Shown: positions 17,366-27,500 of the stretch, piece after piece
Numbering within the stretch: the stretch's first letter is position 1
Layout: each line of letters begins with the position of its first letter
Origin: a virus
Virus record (IMG/VR): IMGVR_UViG_3300023179_000041
Location: 42,279 to 106,278 of that record
Strand: one strand, 5' to 3'
Length of the DNA stretch: 64,000 nucleotides
Made by a program: the position numbers and the translations under genes
Notes under the pieces: model-generated
Database searches by the model: none
Told to the model about the DNA's origin: nothing
The model's input: the letters and a program-made list of their open reading frames with translations, nothing else

Positions 17366-17381
17366 GTTCGCGAAAGCGAAC
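17366..17381 (+). promoter_or_regulatory. GAAA-tetraloop hairpin in tail-tube leader
   Basis: GTTCGC-GAAA-GCGAAC, a 6-bp stem capped by a GNRA loop, in the leader of the abundant tail protein gene 27 bp before its ATG. Likely a 5' stabilising or processing hairpin. Confidence 0.45.
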
Positions 17382-17408
17382 AACTAGCAGAACAAAGGAG
17401 TCATAACA

Positions 17409-17966
17409 ATGGCTGCATCAACATCCACAATCTCATTTGACGTTCACGACTGCAAGGTCTACCCCGTCACAGCAGATGCCACTGGTGGCATCACCTACGG
17501 CGCAGCCGTTGACGTTCCTGGTATCCAGGAAGTCTCGGTCGAGCCGAACTTCATCTCGGTTGAGTTGAAGGGTGACGGAAAGGTCCTTGCCAAGAAGGGC
17601 AAGGTCGACCGTCTCAACTTCTCCGCAACATACAGCGAACTGAGCCTCGATGTTCTCGCAGCCATCTTCGGTGGTTCGACAACAACAGCAGGCAGTGGCT
17701 CGGCTGAGTCTGCATCGTACGAGTTCGATGGCGACAGCCTTCCGTACTTCAAGATTGAAGTCTTGGTCAATGACCTTGAGTCTGAACTTGCCGAGATGGT
17801 CTTCACGCTGAACAAGTGCCAGATTACTGGTGGCACGATTATGTCTGGCTCGACAGACAACTTCTCGACACCATCGTTTGACGCCGAGGCAATCCTCCCG
17901 ATTGCAACTGGTGTCGGCTTTGGCAAGGTCACGCTCCGCGAGGCCGCTTCGGGTCTTACCGCCTAA
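17409..17966 (+). CDS. major tail tube protein (candidate)
   Basis: 185 aa, acidic, no Cys except in H-D-C and N-K-C, and a beta-rich pattern starting I-S-F-D-V-H-D-C-K-V-Y-P-V. Codon usage is strikingly uniform (GTC, CTC, AAG), a sign of high expression. It has a strong SD (AAAGGAG), a structured leader and a strong terminator behind it, and it is followed by the tail assembly chaperones and tape measure, the standard position of the tail tube gene in siphoviruses. The assignment is from position, size and composition. Confidence 0.7.
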   Translation: MAASTSTISFDVHDCKVYPVTADATGGITYGAAVDVPGIQEVSVEPNFISVELKGDGKVLAKKGKVDRLNFSATYSELSLDVLAAIFGGSTTTAGSGSAESASYEFDGDSLPYFKIEVLVNDLESELAEMVFTLNKCQITGGTIMSGSTDNFSTPSFDAEAILPIATGVGFGKVTLREAASGLTA

Positions 17967-17991
17967 TAACTGAATAGTTCTGCTGGCGCCT

Positions 17992-18031
17992 ACGCCAGTC
18001 TTGGGGATGTGTGTGACCCCAAGGCTGGCGT
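17992..18031 (+). terminator. strong hairpin after tail tube gene
   Basis: ACGCCAG-t-CTTGGGG, 10-nt loop, CCCCAAG-g-CTGGCGT: two 7-bp helices separated by one mismatch, followed by TTG. It separates the highly expressed tail tube gene from the chaperones. Confidence 0.7.
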
Positions 18032-18060
18032 TTGCGCGTTTGTGACCGTGTATGTATGCT
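18032..18060 (+). promoter_or_regulatory. promoter for tail assembly chaperone
   Basis: TTGCGC, 17-bp spacer, TATGCT; the ATG at 18067 begins 6 nt after the -10, predicting a leaderless mRNA. Same architecture as the promoters of the 43-64 kb region. Confidence 0.6.
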
Positions 18061-18066
18061 GTGTGC

Positions 18067-18597
18067 ATGGACTATACACCGCTAGTACTCAAGAACAAAG
18101 GCGTTCCCTGCCTCTTTGCAAAGACAACCAAAACTGGACCAGCAGAAGAGGATTGGACAAGACAAACAACAGAAGAAGGTGAGCCAATCACAGAAACAAT
18201 TCATGTCAGATTTACAAATAACTCAATTTCTGACATTGAAGAATTTTTTGGCAACCTTGAAAAATGGCAAGAAAGCCTTGAGCAGAAGCCATACAACACA
18301 CTTAGGCAGACACTTGCTTTTGCCTTGAAGCGCTCAATTTATGATATTGGCGAAGCGATGCTCGACGGTGAAATAGTTGGCTACTCAAATGTGATAGGAA
18401 CGGCTTGGTCAATCGCCAATGGCGTGGACCCTATCGTGGCGAGTCGAATGCTCAGCCAGACAATCGCACTCGCCGAAGAAAACAAAAAGCGTCTAGCCGA
18501 AAGTCTGGCTCAAGCACTACCGGATTTGCAGACTGGAAACAGTGGCTCGGACTCTGGGCCCAAACGGGCCAACCGCTCAAAGAATTCTGGGAACTAA
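18067..18597 (+). CDS. tail assembly chaperone (gpG-type)
   Basis: 176 aa, acidic and helical, between tail tube and tape measure. ATG 18067 is chosen because it lies 6 nt after a TATGCT box; an upstream in-frame ATG at 18052 lies inside that promoter. A second ORF in the -1 frame overlaps its 3' end, the hallmark of the G/GT chaperone pair. These proteins wrap the tape measure during tail assembly and are absent from virions. The C-terminus (GSDSGPKRANRSKNSGN) is low-complexity, as expected for the non-shifted product. Confidence 0.8.
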   Translation: MDYTPLVLKNKGVPCLFAKTTKTGPAEEDWTRQTTEEGEPITETIHVRFTNNSISDIEEFFGNLEKWQESLEQKPYNTLRQTLAFALKRSIYDIGEAMLDGEIVGYSNVIGTAWSIANGVDPIVASRMLSQTIALAEENKKRLAESLAQALPDLQTGNSGSDSGPKRANRSKNSGN

Positions 18598-18710
18598 GTC
18601 CAGCGCAACTAGCCGTTGTTTTTGAATCGCGCGGCTGGATGAAACAGCGCGCTGGCCAAGAGCAACTTATGTCTTTTGCTGCCCAGATGGGGCTGAAGAT
18701 AGAAAAGTAA
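18480..18710 (+). CDS. tail assembly chaperone -1 frameshift extension (gpGT-type)
   Basis: Reading in the -1 frame gives ASSRKSGSSTTGFADWKQW ... FESRGWMKQRAG ... MGLKIEK to the stop at 18710, with no good SD or start of its own. A slip on C-AAA-AAG at 18483-18489 (Lys-Lys codons, followed by GCG) would fuse it to the upstream protein. The heptamer is not a perfect X-XXY-YYZ, so the exact slip site is uncertain. Gene order and overlap strongly favour a frameshift product. Confidence 0.7.
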   Translation, partial: KQKASSRKSGSSTTGFADWKQWLGLWAQTGQPLKEFWELSPAQLAVVFESRGWMKQRAGQEQLMSFAAQMGLKIEK

Positions 18711-18758
18711 GGCTTTTCGCAAATTTGACATTTCTGCGGGTTGTGGAAAAATATTTAT

Positions 18759-21700
18759 ATGCCTGCAGCATCGAGTGGTGGTGTAACGCCCCTTAGCGTA
18801 CAAATAAAAATCACCACAACTGGTGTAAGCGCCGCAGCAAGAGGGATGGGTGCTGTTGGCAAGGCTGGCGGTTCAATGAGCAGGTCGCTTGCCGCAAGTT
18901 CAATATCTACAAGAACTCTTGGCGATGCAATGCGAATGACAGCAACCCTTATGAAATACACGGTTGTTGGCGCATTTATGAATGCTGGGAAACAAGCAAT
19001 CCAAATGCAGAGACAGTTTGAGGTGGCGTTTTCTCGGATTAAGGGCTTGGTCGTTGTTGGCGGAGACAGCGTCGACAAAATGCGAGAAAAGGTTCTCTCT
19101 CTTGCTGGAGAAACCACAAGAGCGCCATTGGAACTTGCTGATGCCCTTTATTACATCACCTCTGCCGGCATCAAAGACGCAAGTACGGCGATGGAAGTTC
19201 TTGAGTCTTCAGCGAAAGCGGCAGCAGCAGGTCTTGGAACAACCAATACCGTTGCCGACGCAATCACCTCTACATTGAATGCGTACGGACAGGAAAATTA
19301 CTCTGCGGCCAAAGCCACCGACATCCTTGTTGCCACCGTGCGTGAAGGTAAAGCAGAAGCCGATACATTTGCTCCTGCACTTGGTAAGGTTCTGCCAGTT
19401 GCTGCGGCATACGGTGCATCGTTTGAAGACGTATCTGCCGCAATCGCTGCCCTATCAAGAGGCGGTTTGTCTGCAGGAACGGCAGCCATCTATGTTCGTC
19501 AAACCCTGTCTCAGTTGCTTAAGCCATCAAAGCAAGCGCAAGAAGTTCTTGCAGGTGTTGGGACCAACGCAGACGAAATTCGCAAGAACATCCAAGAAAA
19601 AGGTTTGTTCCCAGCCCTTATGGAGTTGAGAGACCAACTTGGCGGTATTGAAAATGCTGCAGACTTTACAAAAGTCTTTGGAAACGTTCGCGCCCTAACC
19701 GCAGTTTTATCATTGGTCGGTCCTGCTGCCGAAGACAATGCAAAAATCTTTGAGCGCATGCAATCTGCCACTGGAGACTTGGACTACGCATTTGCTGCTT
19801 ACGCAGACACAACAGATGCACAGTTCAACAAAGCAATGGCAGAACAGCAGGCAGCCTTAATTAAACTCGGCGAAGCCCTTAAGCCAGTCATAACAACGTT
19901 GCTAAAACTCGGAACTGCAATATCAAAAACCCTCGGCGCATTTGTTGGGACTGGATTTGGTAAGGGATTTGCGCGCGTCGCTGCCGGTGCCGTTCTAGCG
20001 ATTGCTGCTCTTTCAACGGTAATGAAAACAATGTCTGCCCTTATTCGATTGGGTTCAAACTTAAACATCACATTGTTTGGAACTCAATTTAGATATAACG
20101 CAACAACTGGCGCCATTACAAAATATACAACTGGCACAATTACAGCGGCAACAGCAACTGGAACAATGACCAGGTCGGTTGGCGCATGGACTGTGGCAAA
20201 TGGATTCTTGGCAGGTTCAATCAGGCTCGTTGCTCTTTCCATGAATTTCTTGACCAAATCAATGACCTATATTATTCCTGTTTTGACTATTGGTTTGATG
20301 TTATTCGAAGGTTTCAAGTTTATTGCCGGAATGTTCAATAGGGGCAAAGATGGTGCTGATTCACTTGGTCAAAGTGTTGGAAAACTTAACACATTGCTCG
20401 ATGAAACCGTTAAATACGGAAGGTCAAACCTTGTATTTGACGTAACAATTAACACAGATAACGCCAATTCAATGGAGGCAATTAAGCGATTGCGTGACGA
20501 AATTGAAGAACAATCGCCGAACCTATTGCCGGACTTCAAGAACCTTGTCACAAAACAGGGCGCAGAAGCAGGAGCCCTTTATATCCAGTCAATGCTTGAC
20601 ACCGCATTTGCAGGAAATACAAAAGAGTTCAAAGACACGTTTGTGCAAATGATGCTCTCGGTCCGGCCAGATGTGGCCGCTGCTTTTAAAGAACTTGGCA
20701 GCAGCGTTGACTACGACGAAGCATTTGGTGACCCGGTTACTAACGCCGAAACATTCCAGGCCCTTGCATCTGCCGTGGCAAGTGGAGGGGATGTTATATC
20801 CAGAGCATCGATTAAGGCAGGCGATGGGCTTGAATCGTTCATTAAAAAAGTTACAGATACTGAAATGGACCAACATGCCGAAAGAAGCAAGGAGGCATTG
20901 GGCGCATATGGTCAGGCATTTACTGACACAATTCAAAACACCGGACAACTTAATCCACTTGTTGCAAATATTAAAAAGTGGCAAGCATATTTTGAATCTG
21001 CTGGCACCAATTCTACCGAACAAGCCGAAATCATTTCTCAAATTGTTGGACCGGCACTTACAGGTCTAACTGGAGATTTAGACCTTGTTGCAGATTCGAC
21101 TGGAAACTTTAGGAATGTGTTCCTAAAGACTGCCAATGAGACTGCTGCCATAAAGTTTATCGAAAATACATTTGGCGTTGAAGGAGCACGCGCTCTAGAA
21201 ATTCTTGAGGTTTTGCGCGACAGAATGAGAGCAATCCCAGAAGGTGCAGAAGGTGCAGCACAATCTGCACAAGTTCTTGTTGATGCCCTTGGTGAAATGA
21301 AAGTTAAAGCAGAAGATGTTGTTTATAGCGTTTATGACCTTGATACTGCGGTAACTGCTCTTGGCGACCGTTTTTCTGAAGGTCTGCATCCAGAAGTGCA
21401 GGGCCTCGTTGATGATTTTGATGCCGCTCAAGCGGCGCTCAAGAATTTCCAAAGAGGCCAAGAAGCCCTTATGGGCGTCACAAGGGGAATGACAGAAGCA
21501 CAAATTGACTTCCGTGACTCAATGCGAGGTTTTAGGGAAGACGCAGCGGCTGCCGGTGGAGACCTTTTCTCCGGAAGCGCCAATGCCGATAAAGCCCAAG
21601 AGGGCCTCCTTGACGCAATGGACAGCGTCCTCGAAGTGGTGAATCAGTTTGCCCTTAAGGGAGATGAGGCTGGAGCCACACGTGCGCTGGGTGAGGGAAT

Positions 21701-23660
21701 CGCTCGAATTGTCGGAGACGGGATGGCGGCAGGCTTAAATGAAGAGGATATTAATAAGTTCTTGGAAATGCACAGTTTCGGTCCCGAAATGATAAATACG
21801 CTTTTGGGCGCAAAAGATGCACAAAGCGCAAACGCCCAAAAAATTGGCAATGACCTTATGTCTGGATTTGCTACTGGTATCGAAAATGGCCGACCGTATG
21901 TTTCGCAAGCGATTGACGCTGTCGGAGATGATGTTATCGCTCGTCTTAAGCGCCGCCTTGGCATCAAGAGCCCGTCAACGGTTATGGCAAAAGAGGTTGG
22001 TAAACCGTCTGCGGAAGGTGTTGCTGTTGGGTTCAAGGCAGAAATGGCTGGTAGCGCTGGTCGAGTAATTGAAAAGTCAATGGAAAACGCCATTATGAAT
22101 GCATACAAAAAAGGTGGCTATAGGGGTGCTGGCTCTTTCTTCAAAAAGTTTCTTGAGCAAAAAGAGGATGTTGAAACTCCGGCCACTGATTATGTAAAAG
22201 CCGTAATGGGGCGAATGAAAGACATCATTGGCTCTCTTTCTGGTTATATCAAGTCTCAGTTGAATTTCCGTAAGGCTCAAGCGGACTTAGCAAAACTAAT
22301 CAATATGCAAAAGGGGCTTGATGACCGCAGAAAACGTGCTGCTCGCGAGCAGCAATATGCCCAAACAAGATTCGGCATGGGTGGCGGTGCGGAAGTAACC
22401 GGATATGAACAGGCCCAACTTGACGAATTGCAACTTGAATTTGAGCGCGTATCGCGCGATTATGCAATGGGACGTGCAACATACGTTCAACTTGTGGATG
22501 CAGAAATTGCATTGTTCGAAGCACGTGCTGCTGCATCCGAGATAAATGACACAGTCATTGATTCACAAAATAAGTTCATCGATGCATCTGTTGATGTAGA
22601 AAATAAACAACTGAATCTTGCTGATGCAACAGTAAACGTTCTTTCGGCTTATCAGGGTGTTCAGGAAGCGGCAGCGGAACTTTATAAAAATCATAAAGAA
22701 CTTGAGACTGTTTATAACAATTTGGCAACAGCAACAGGAATCGCCAGTGGGAAGTTGCAAATTGGCACAACCGACCTGACTACTTTGGGTGGAGAGGTTG
22801 GCAAATATGGTGGATACGTGTCCACCGTTGGAGGATATGTTTCGACTCTTGGAAACAATGTCACGGTAACTGGGCAAGCCTTTAACACAACTCTTTACGG
22901 CGAAAATGGAGTATTTGCAAACATCATAAAGGCTGGCGGAAACGTAAAAACTCTTACGGCTGGCATTGGAGCAGATTTTACAAATCTTGCAAGAGGCCTT
23001 CTTGACACAGATAGCCAAATGTACAAAGACCTGAAATCATTGGGGCCAGCAATTTTTAAAGCCATTCAAAGTTCAGCAAACGAATCATTCGCTAAGTCGC
23101 CACTTGTTCTGAAAATCCCAGTAAGTGCAATTATTGACACTGGCGGCGGCGGCGGCTACAAAGAGCCCGATGACAAGTCGGGCGCTGGACTTGGAACAAA
23201 GCCAATGACATATTCACAATGGCTGGCTAGTTCAAAGACATCAATTGAAAATGCCGCTTGGGCAAGTTTTGGCAGCCAATACGGAGGAGGAGGTCAAGCA
23301 GTTAGGAGCCAATTGATTGATTCCGGTGCATTTGATAGGCGATATCAGAGTCTTTTGACTAGCGAATGGGATAAGTATCTTCAAGGATTTAAGGCTGTTG
23401 GCGGACCAGTTACAGGAAATATGCCATATGTCGTTGGTGAGCGCGGACCAGAAATGTTTGTTCCAAAAGTTTCCGGAACAATCGTTACCAACTCAGCACT
23501 TGACCGATATGCGCGAAATACACAACGTCAGACAGCGACATCACAGGCATCATCTGGTCATCCTATTATTGTCACGGTCAATAACCCAGTCCCGGCAGCA
23601 GCAGAGGATTCAATTACTCGCCGCATGAAGGTTCTGGCAAATAGCGGATTGTTTGGGTGA
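18759..23660 (+). CDS. tape measure protein
   Basis: 1633 aa from ATG 18759 (a GTG at 18741 is the alternative). About residues 60-270 match the phage tape-measure core (LAGETTRAPLELADALYYITSAG, GLSAGTAAIYVRQTLSQLL). Hydrophobic segments lie at about 400-420 and 490-530. The C-terminus has the widespread motif G-G-P-V-T-G-N-M-P-Y-V-V-G-E-R-G-P-E-M-F-V-P before the last 70 residues. At the usual relation of about 1.5 A per residue the tail would be roughly 240 nm; this is an estimate from length alone. It follows the chaperone pair and precedes the distal tail protein. Confidence 0.92.
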   Translation: MPAASSGGVTPLSVQIKITTTGVSAAARGMGAVGKAGGSMSRSLAASSISTRTLGDAMRMTATLMKYTVVGAFMNAGKQAIQMQRQFEVAFSRIKGLVVVGGDSVDKMREKVLSLAGETTRAPLELADALYYITSAGIKDASTAMEVLESSAKAAAAGLGTTNTVADAITSTLNAYGQENYSAAKATDILVATVREGKAEADTFAPALGKVLPVAAAYGASFEDVSAAIAALSRGGLSAGTAAIYVRQTLSQLLKPSKQAQEVLAGVGTNADEIRKNIQEKGLFPALMELRDQLGGIENAADFTKVFGNVRALTAVLSLVGPAAEDNAKIFERMQSATGDLDYAFAAYADTTDAQFNKAMAEQQAALIKLGEALKPVITTLLKLGTAISKTLGAFVGTGFGKGFARVAAGAVLAIAALSTVMKTMSALIRLGSNLNITLFGTQFRYNATTGAITKYTTGTITAATATGTMTRSVGAWTVANGFLAGSIRLVALSMNFLTKSMTYIIPVLTIGLMLFEGFKFIAGMFNRGKDGADSLGQSVGKLNTLLDETVKYGRSNLVFDVTINTDNANSMEAIKRLRDEIEEQSPNLLPDFKNLVTKQGAEAGALYIQSMLDTAFAGNTKEFKDTFVQMMLSVRPDVAAAFKELGSSVDYDEAFGDPVTNAETFQALASAVASGGDVISRASIKAGDGLESFIKKVTDTEMDQHAERSKEALGAYGQAFTDTIQNTGQLNPLVANIKKWQAYFESAGTNSTEQAEIISQIVGPALTGLTGDLDLVADSTGNFRNVFLKTANETAAIKFIENTFGVEGARALEILEVLRDRMRAIPEGAEGAAQSAQVLVDALGEMKVKAEDVVYSVYDLDTAVTALGDRFSEGLHPEVQGLVDDFDAAQAALKNFQRGQEALMGVTRGMTEAQIDFRDSMRGFREDAAAAGGDLFSGSANADKAQEGLLDAMDSVLEVVNQFALKGDEAGATRALGEGIARIVGDGMAAGLNEEDINKFLEMHSFGPEMINTLLGAKDAQSANAQKIGNDLMSGFATGIENGRPYVSQAIDAVGDDVIARLKRRLGIKSPSTVMAKEVGKPSAEGVAVGFKAEMAGSAGRVIEKSMENAIMNAYKKGGYRGAGSFFKKFLEQKEDVETPATDYVKAVMGRMKDIIGSLSGYIKSQLNFRKAQADLAKLINMQKGLDDRRKRAAREQQYAQTRFGMGGGAEVTGYEQAQLDELQLEFERVSRDYAMGRATYVQLVDAEIALFEARAAASEINDTVIDSQNKFIDASVDVENKQLNLADATVNVLSAYQGVQEAAAELYKNHKELETVYNNLATATGIASGKLQIGTTDLTTLGGEVGKYGGYVSTVGGYVSTLGNNVTVTGQAFNTTLYGENGVFANIIKAGGNVKTLTAGIGADFTNLARGLLDTDSQMYKDLKSLGPAIFKAIQSSANESFAKSPLVLKIPVSAIIDTGGGGGYKEPDDKSGAGLGTKPMTYSQWLASSKTSIENAAWASFGSQYGGGGQAVRSQLIDSGAFDRRYQSLLTSEWDKYLQGFKAVGGPVTGNMPYVVGERGPEMFVPKVSGTIVTNSALDRYARNTQRQTATSQASSGHPIIVTVNNPVPAAAEDSITRRMKVLANSGLFG

Positions 23661-23665
23661 CATAG

Positions 23666-24538
23666 ATGGCCACAGCGCTTCCAACTGTTCTTGAGTGGTA
23701 TGACGTCAATGGCGTAGAACTAGCCACACACGGCTACATGCTCTCCAGCGTTGAACGAGGCATTCCGGCCAAAAAAGGCGACAACGTTGGGTCAGCAATC
23801 ATTCATGGCACTCAGTGGCGCGAGAAGCGCCTTGAGGCACGTACAGAAACATGGACGATTTGGATTACGGACAATGACCCGGTATCTGGCTCTGTTGCCG
23901 CTACGGAAGCGGGACGCCGTTCTCAGTTTAACGAAAACTACGACACAGTATTTAATCTACTCAACGAAATGCCAGAACTTCTTACTATCACTCATGTTCG
24001 CATTAATCCAGACAACCCCTCAAATTATTCATCGCGAGTTGCATATGGCGAGATTGTTAACGCAGTTACGGTATCTGACCATCGTGACTTGAATGTCACG
24101 GAGTTTTCAGTCGACGTGCAGTTCCCGGACCCACGCTGGTTTGCACCAACGTCCTCGTCTGCTTCTGCGGCTTTTGCTGGTTCAAATGTCGCTGTTCCAA
24201 TGCCCGCATCTGCTATCGGTACGGCTCCTGTTACATACATGACTATCACGTTCACATCGACATCAAATCTGACTAATCCGCGATTGACAAATGAAACCTA
24301 TGCGAACAGCCTCAGTTCTATTGGCTATACAGGGACGATTCCTACGGGACAATCAGTAATAATTGATACCGATGCTTTAACGCTTGAGAAAAGTAGCGTT
24401 AATGAAATCAGCAAACTGTATAGGGCTGGCTCCAGGCAGTCTTGGTTCGAATTGTTTCCGATAGCAAACGATTTGACCTTTTCCGCACAGTCTGGAACTG
24501 GTACAGTAACTATTTCTTATAGGAAGGCTTATTACTAA
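23666..24538 (+). CDS. distal tail protein (Dit-like)
   Basis: 290 aa, 5 bp after the tape measure. Acidic N-terminal half with V-E-R-G-I-P-A-K-K-G-D-N-V and E-A-R-T-E-T-W-T-I-W-I-T, then V-D-V-Q-F-P-D-P-R-W-F at about 149-159, which is characteristic of siphovirus distal tail proteins of actinophages; the C-terminal half is beta-sandwich-like. It links the tail tube to the hub. Its stop overlaps the next start (ATG at 24538). Confidence 0.8.
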   Translation: MATALPTVLEWYDVNGVELATHGYMLSSVERGIPAKKGDNVGSAIIHGTQWREKRLEARTETWTIWITDNDPVSGSVAATEAGRRSQFNENYDTVFNLLNEMPELLTITHVRINPDNPSNYSSRVAYGEIVNAVTVSDHRDLNVTEFSVDVQFPDPRWFAPTSSSASAAFAGSNVAVPMPASAIGTAPVTYMTITFTSTSNLTNPRLTNETYANSLSSIGYTGTIPTGQSVIIDTDALTLEKSSVNEISKLYRAGSRQSWFELFPIANDLTFSAQSGTGTVTISYRKAYY

Positions 24539-27500
24539 TGGCAAAGACAACCTGGGATGTTTGGGTTGTTCTGGCCAATAATCCAAACCAAACCATCGCC
24601 TACGTTCCGCGCTGGAAAACAATTCAGTTCTCTGACCAACTAAACGATGTTGGCTCGGCGACTCTTGAACATGATTTCTCTGACCCATTTTTTGCTGCCT
24701 TCCAAGCGGACCGTGGCGATTCGCTTCTTGACGGACCATACGCACTTCAGGTGCGTCGAGATGGAACTCCAGTATTTACGTTTTTTATTGAAGATGTTCA
24801 AGTCGACCGCGCAGGAGTAAGCCAGGCCCTGACCATGGGCGGAAGAGGAATTGCCTCTGCAATGGAGTGGGCAATTGTATTGCCAGAAGATTTTTCAAAT
24901 CAAATCCGTGTAACTGCCGGGACAACACAAAGGCCTCGATTCTTTGACCGCCTATTTCCTGGTTATGCATACAACGTTCGCGTAGCGACGACTGGCAATC
25001 TTTCTGCAACCTATTCGAATGGCCCACAAACTGACGTTCCTGGTGCTGGCGCTCGACTAACCGCAACATCGAATGGGTCAATTAATAATGCCGGTATTGA
25101 CGGTTTGACAGATTTGGTTGTTGGAGACACCGTCCTGGTAAAGAATCAAACGAATGCAGCACACAATGGTGTTTACTGGATTGCAACGATTGGTGGGGCT
25201 TCTGAGCCGTGGATTTTGCAGCGAACAGCACGAGCAGATGGCTCACCAATAGGTGACCTTGCTGTCGACAATACGGCTTTTGTAACTGATGGAACGACCA
25301 ACGGATACACGTCGTGGCGAATTTCAGACAATGGTTCTTTGTCCAATTCAAATCAGGTTGGAACAAACAATATTGTTTGGTCTTCTGTCAGTCTTGGCTC
25401 ATTTACTGGCATTTCAGCCTTTTACATTCTCTTTAAAGAGGCAGATACTGGCTACGAATACTCTACAAAGAAAGCAGATTTTGGAACGGTCAAAACGCTT
25501 TACGGACGTGGTGGAACTGGCTATGCGGTGGACTGGCCACTATCACTTGATGCAACGCTCAATGCCTCGATGGGCAAGACTGATTCAAAAGGACATGTCG
25601 TTCAAGACGGTGGCAATTTCAACATTGCGGTAGGCCGTACAATTCTTGACGTATTAAATGAAGTAGCCAGCAATACAGGTGTTGATTGGCACGTTGCGCC
25701 CACTGGCGCAATAAGTATTGCGGTTCGCCCGTTTTCAACGGCGACGGTTGTCTTTGATGACCCATTTGGGAACGACCTTACAAGTGGTTCTGCTGCGCTG
25801 TTGTTCAGCCTTCCAATGCTTGAGCAAGTAGAGACACGCACGTCTGTTGCAGAACTTCGAACTGTTGTATATGGTTCTGACGGATTCAATCTCGACAGGC
25901 AAATATCTGACCGTACTGGTATTTATGGTTTCCGCGAAACATTTATTGAAAACACAAGTGACGATGCTCCCGCGGTGGCAAACATAACTGCAGCGGCAGT
26001 CCGACAGGTTCGTGATGGAAAACTTCAAATCACGACATCATTTGCCGAAAGAGATGGGATGATTGCGTGGGAAGATTTTGGAATTGGCGACAAGGTTTTG
26101 GTTGAAATCGATACAGGAGTTTTTAGCGAACGGATTATTAGCGCCATCGGTGCGTCGGTGGATGAAAATGGTAATGAAACAGTCGAGGTTACGTTTGGCG
26201 ATGTGTTTCAGGACTTGGCCAGCAATCTTAAATACGCAGCGAATTACGGACGCTTATCTGCCGCTGAGATACCGACATTCACACTGCGAGGCACGTCGTC
26301 TCAGCCAACAAAAGCCACCGGAACATCAATCGGGGCAGAAGTTCAGGGTTTAAGCAACCGTGTTGTTGCCTCATGGGTCCCTGCAGACAATACAAGTGCC
26401 GCGCAATATGAGGCAATTGTTTATAGGGAAGAACAAAACTCTGTTGGGATTGCAATAACTTATCCAATAGTAAATATTTACCGTGATGGGAATATCGCAT
26501 ACTGTCAAGTTGATTCTGCTCACGGTTTTGATGTTGGTGACCGCATAAACATATACGACACGACAAATGACTATTTTGACCGCACAAGCGTGTTTCTAAC
26601 TAGCGCGAGCGGTGCTTACTTTACATTTAACGATGCCGGCCCAGACATTGATAGCGGGACATATACAAGCGGAGATGTTGTTCGAGTTGTCGAGCGCCAC
26701 TCCACATTTGTGCCAGCAAATCAAACATCTGCGACTTTTGAAAACCTTGCCGCGCCAGGACGTGAATATCAATTTACCGTTTTACCTTATACGTCAAATG
26801 GCCAAGCCGGTCTTCCAGCCGACCCAATCTCGTTTACTGCTTCCGCTAGCGCGCAAATACTTTTAGGCGGTGCAATTCGTTCAAATAACTATGTTCAGAA
26901 TACAAGCGGATGGACAATTGAGCACGATGGTTTTGCTGAATTAAACAATTTGATTGTTCGCAACGGTACATGGGTTCAAGGAACTCTGACTGCGCCAACG
27001 CTGCAAACCGCAACATCAAACCCAAAACTGGTAATTACATCAGCCGGATTGTATGCATATAACAGTGCTGGAGATATAGTTACGTCGATTGCTTCGACAA
27101 CTGGAGCATTTTCTACTGTTTCTGGTGCGTTTTCTGGCACTATTAACGTTGGCGGTAATGATGCAACATCTTTTCACGTTGACACAAACGGGAATATGTG
27201 GATTGGTGCAACAACGTTTGCTTCTGCGCCGTTTAGGGTTTCCAGTGCAGGAGAACTGACGGCCACAAGCGGAACTTTTAGCGGCGCATTTGCTGGCACG
27301 TTGGATATTGGAGGTAGCGACACAACCTCATTTCACGTTGACACTGCTGGGAACATGTGGCTTGGTGCTGCTACTTATGCCGCGGCTCCGTTCAAAGTAA
27401 GTAATGCTGGCGCACTGTCTGCAACTGGTGCAACCGTTACAGGCACCATAAATGCTTCGAGTGGAACGATTGGAAATCTTTCTATCAGCGATGGTGCAAT

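Noticed and set aside
18725-18753. Consensus TTGACA upstream of the tape measure gene
   Set aside because: No acceptable -10 at 16-18 bp (AAAATA only); tail genes are probably co-transcribed from the chaperone promoter.
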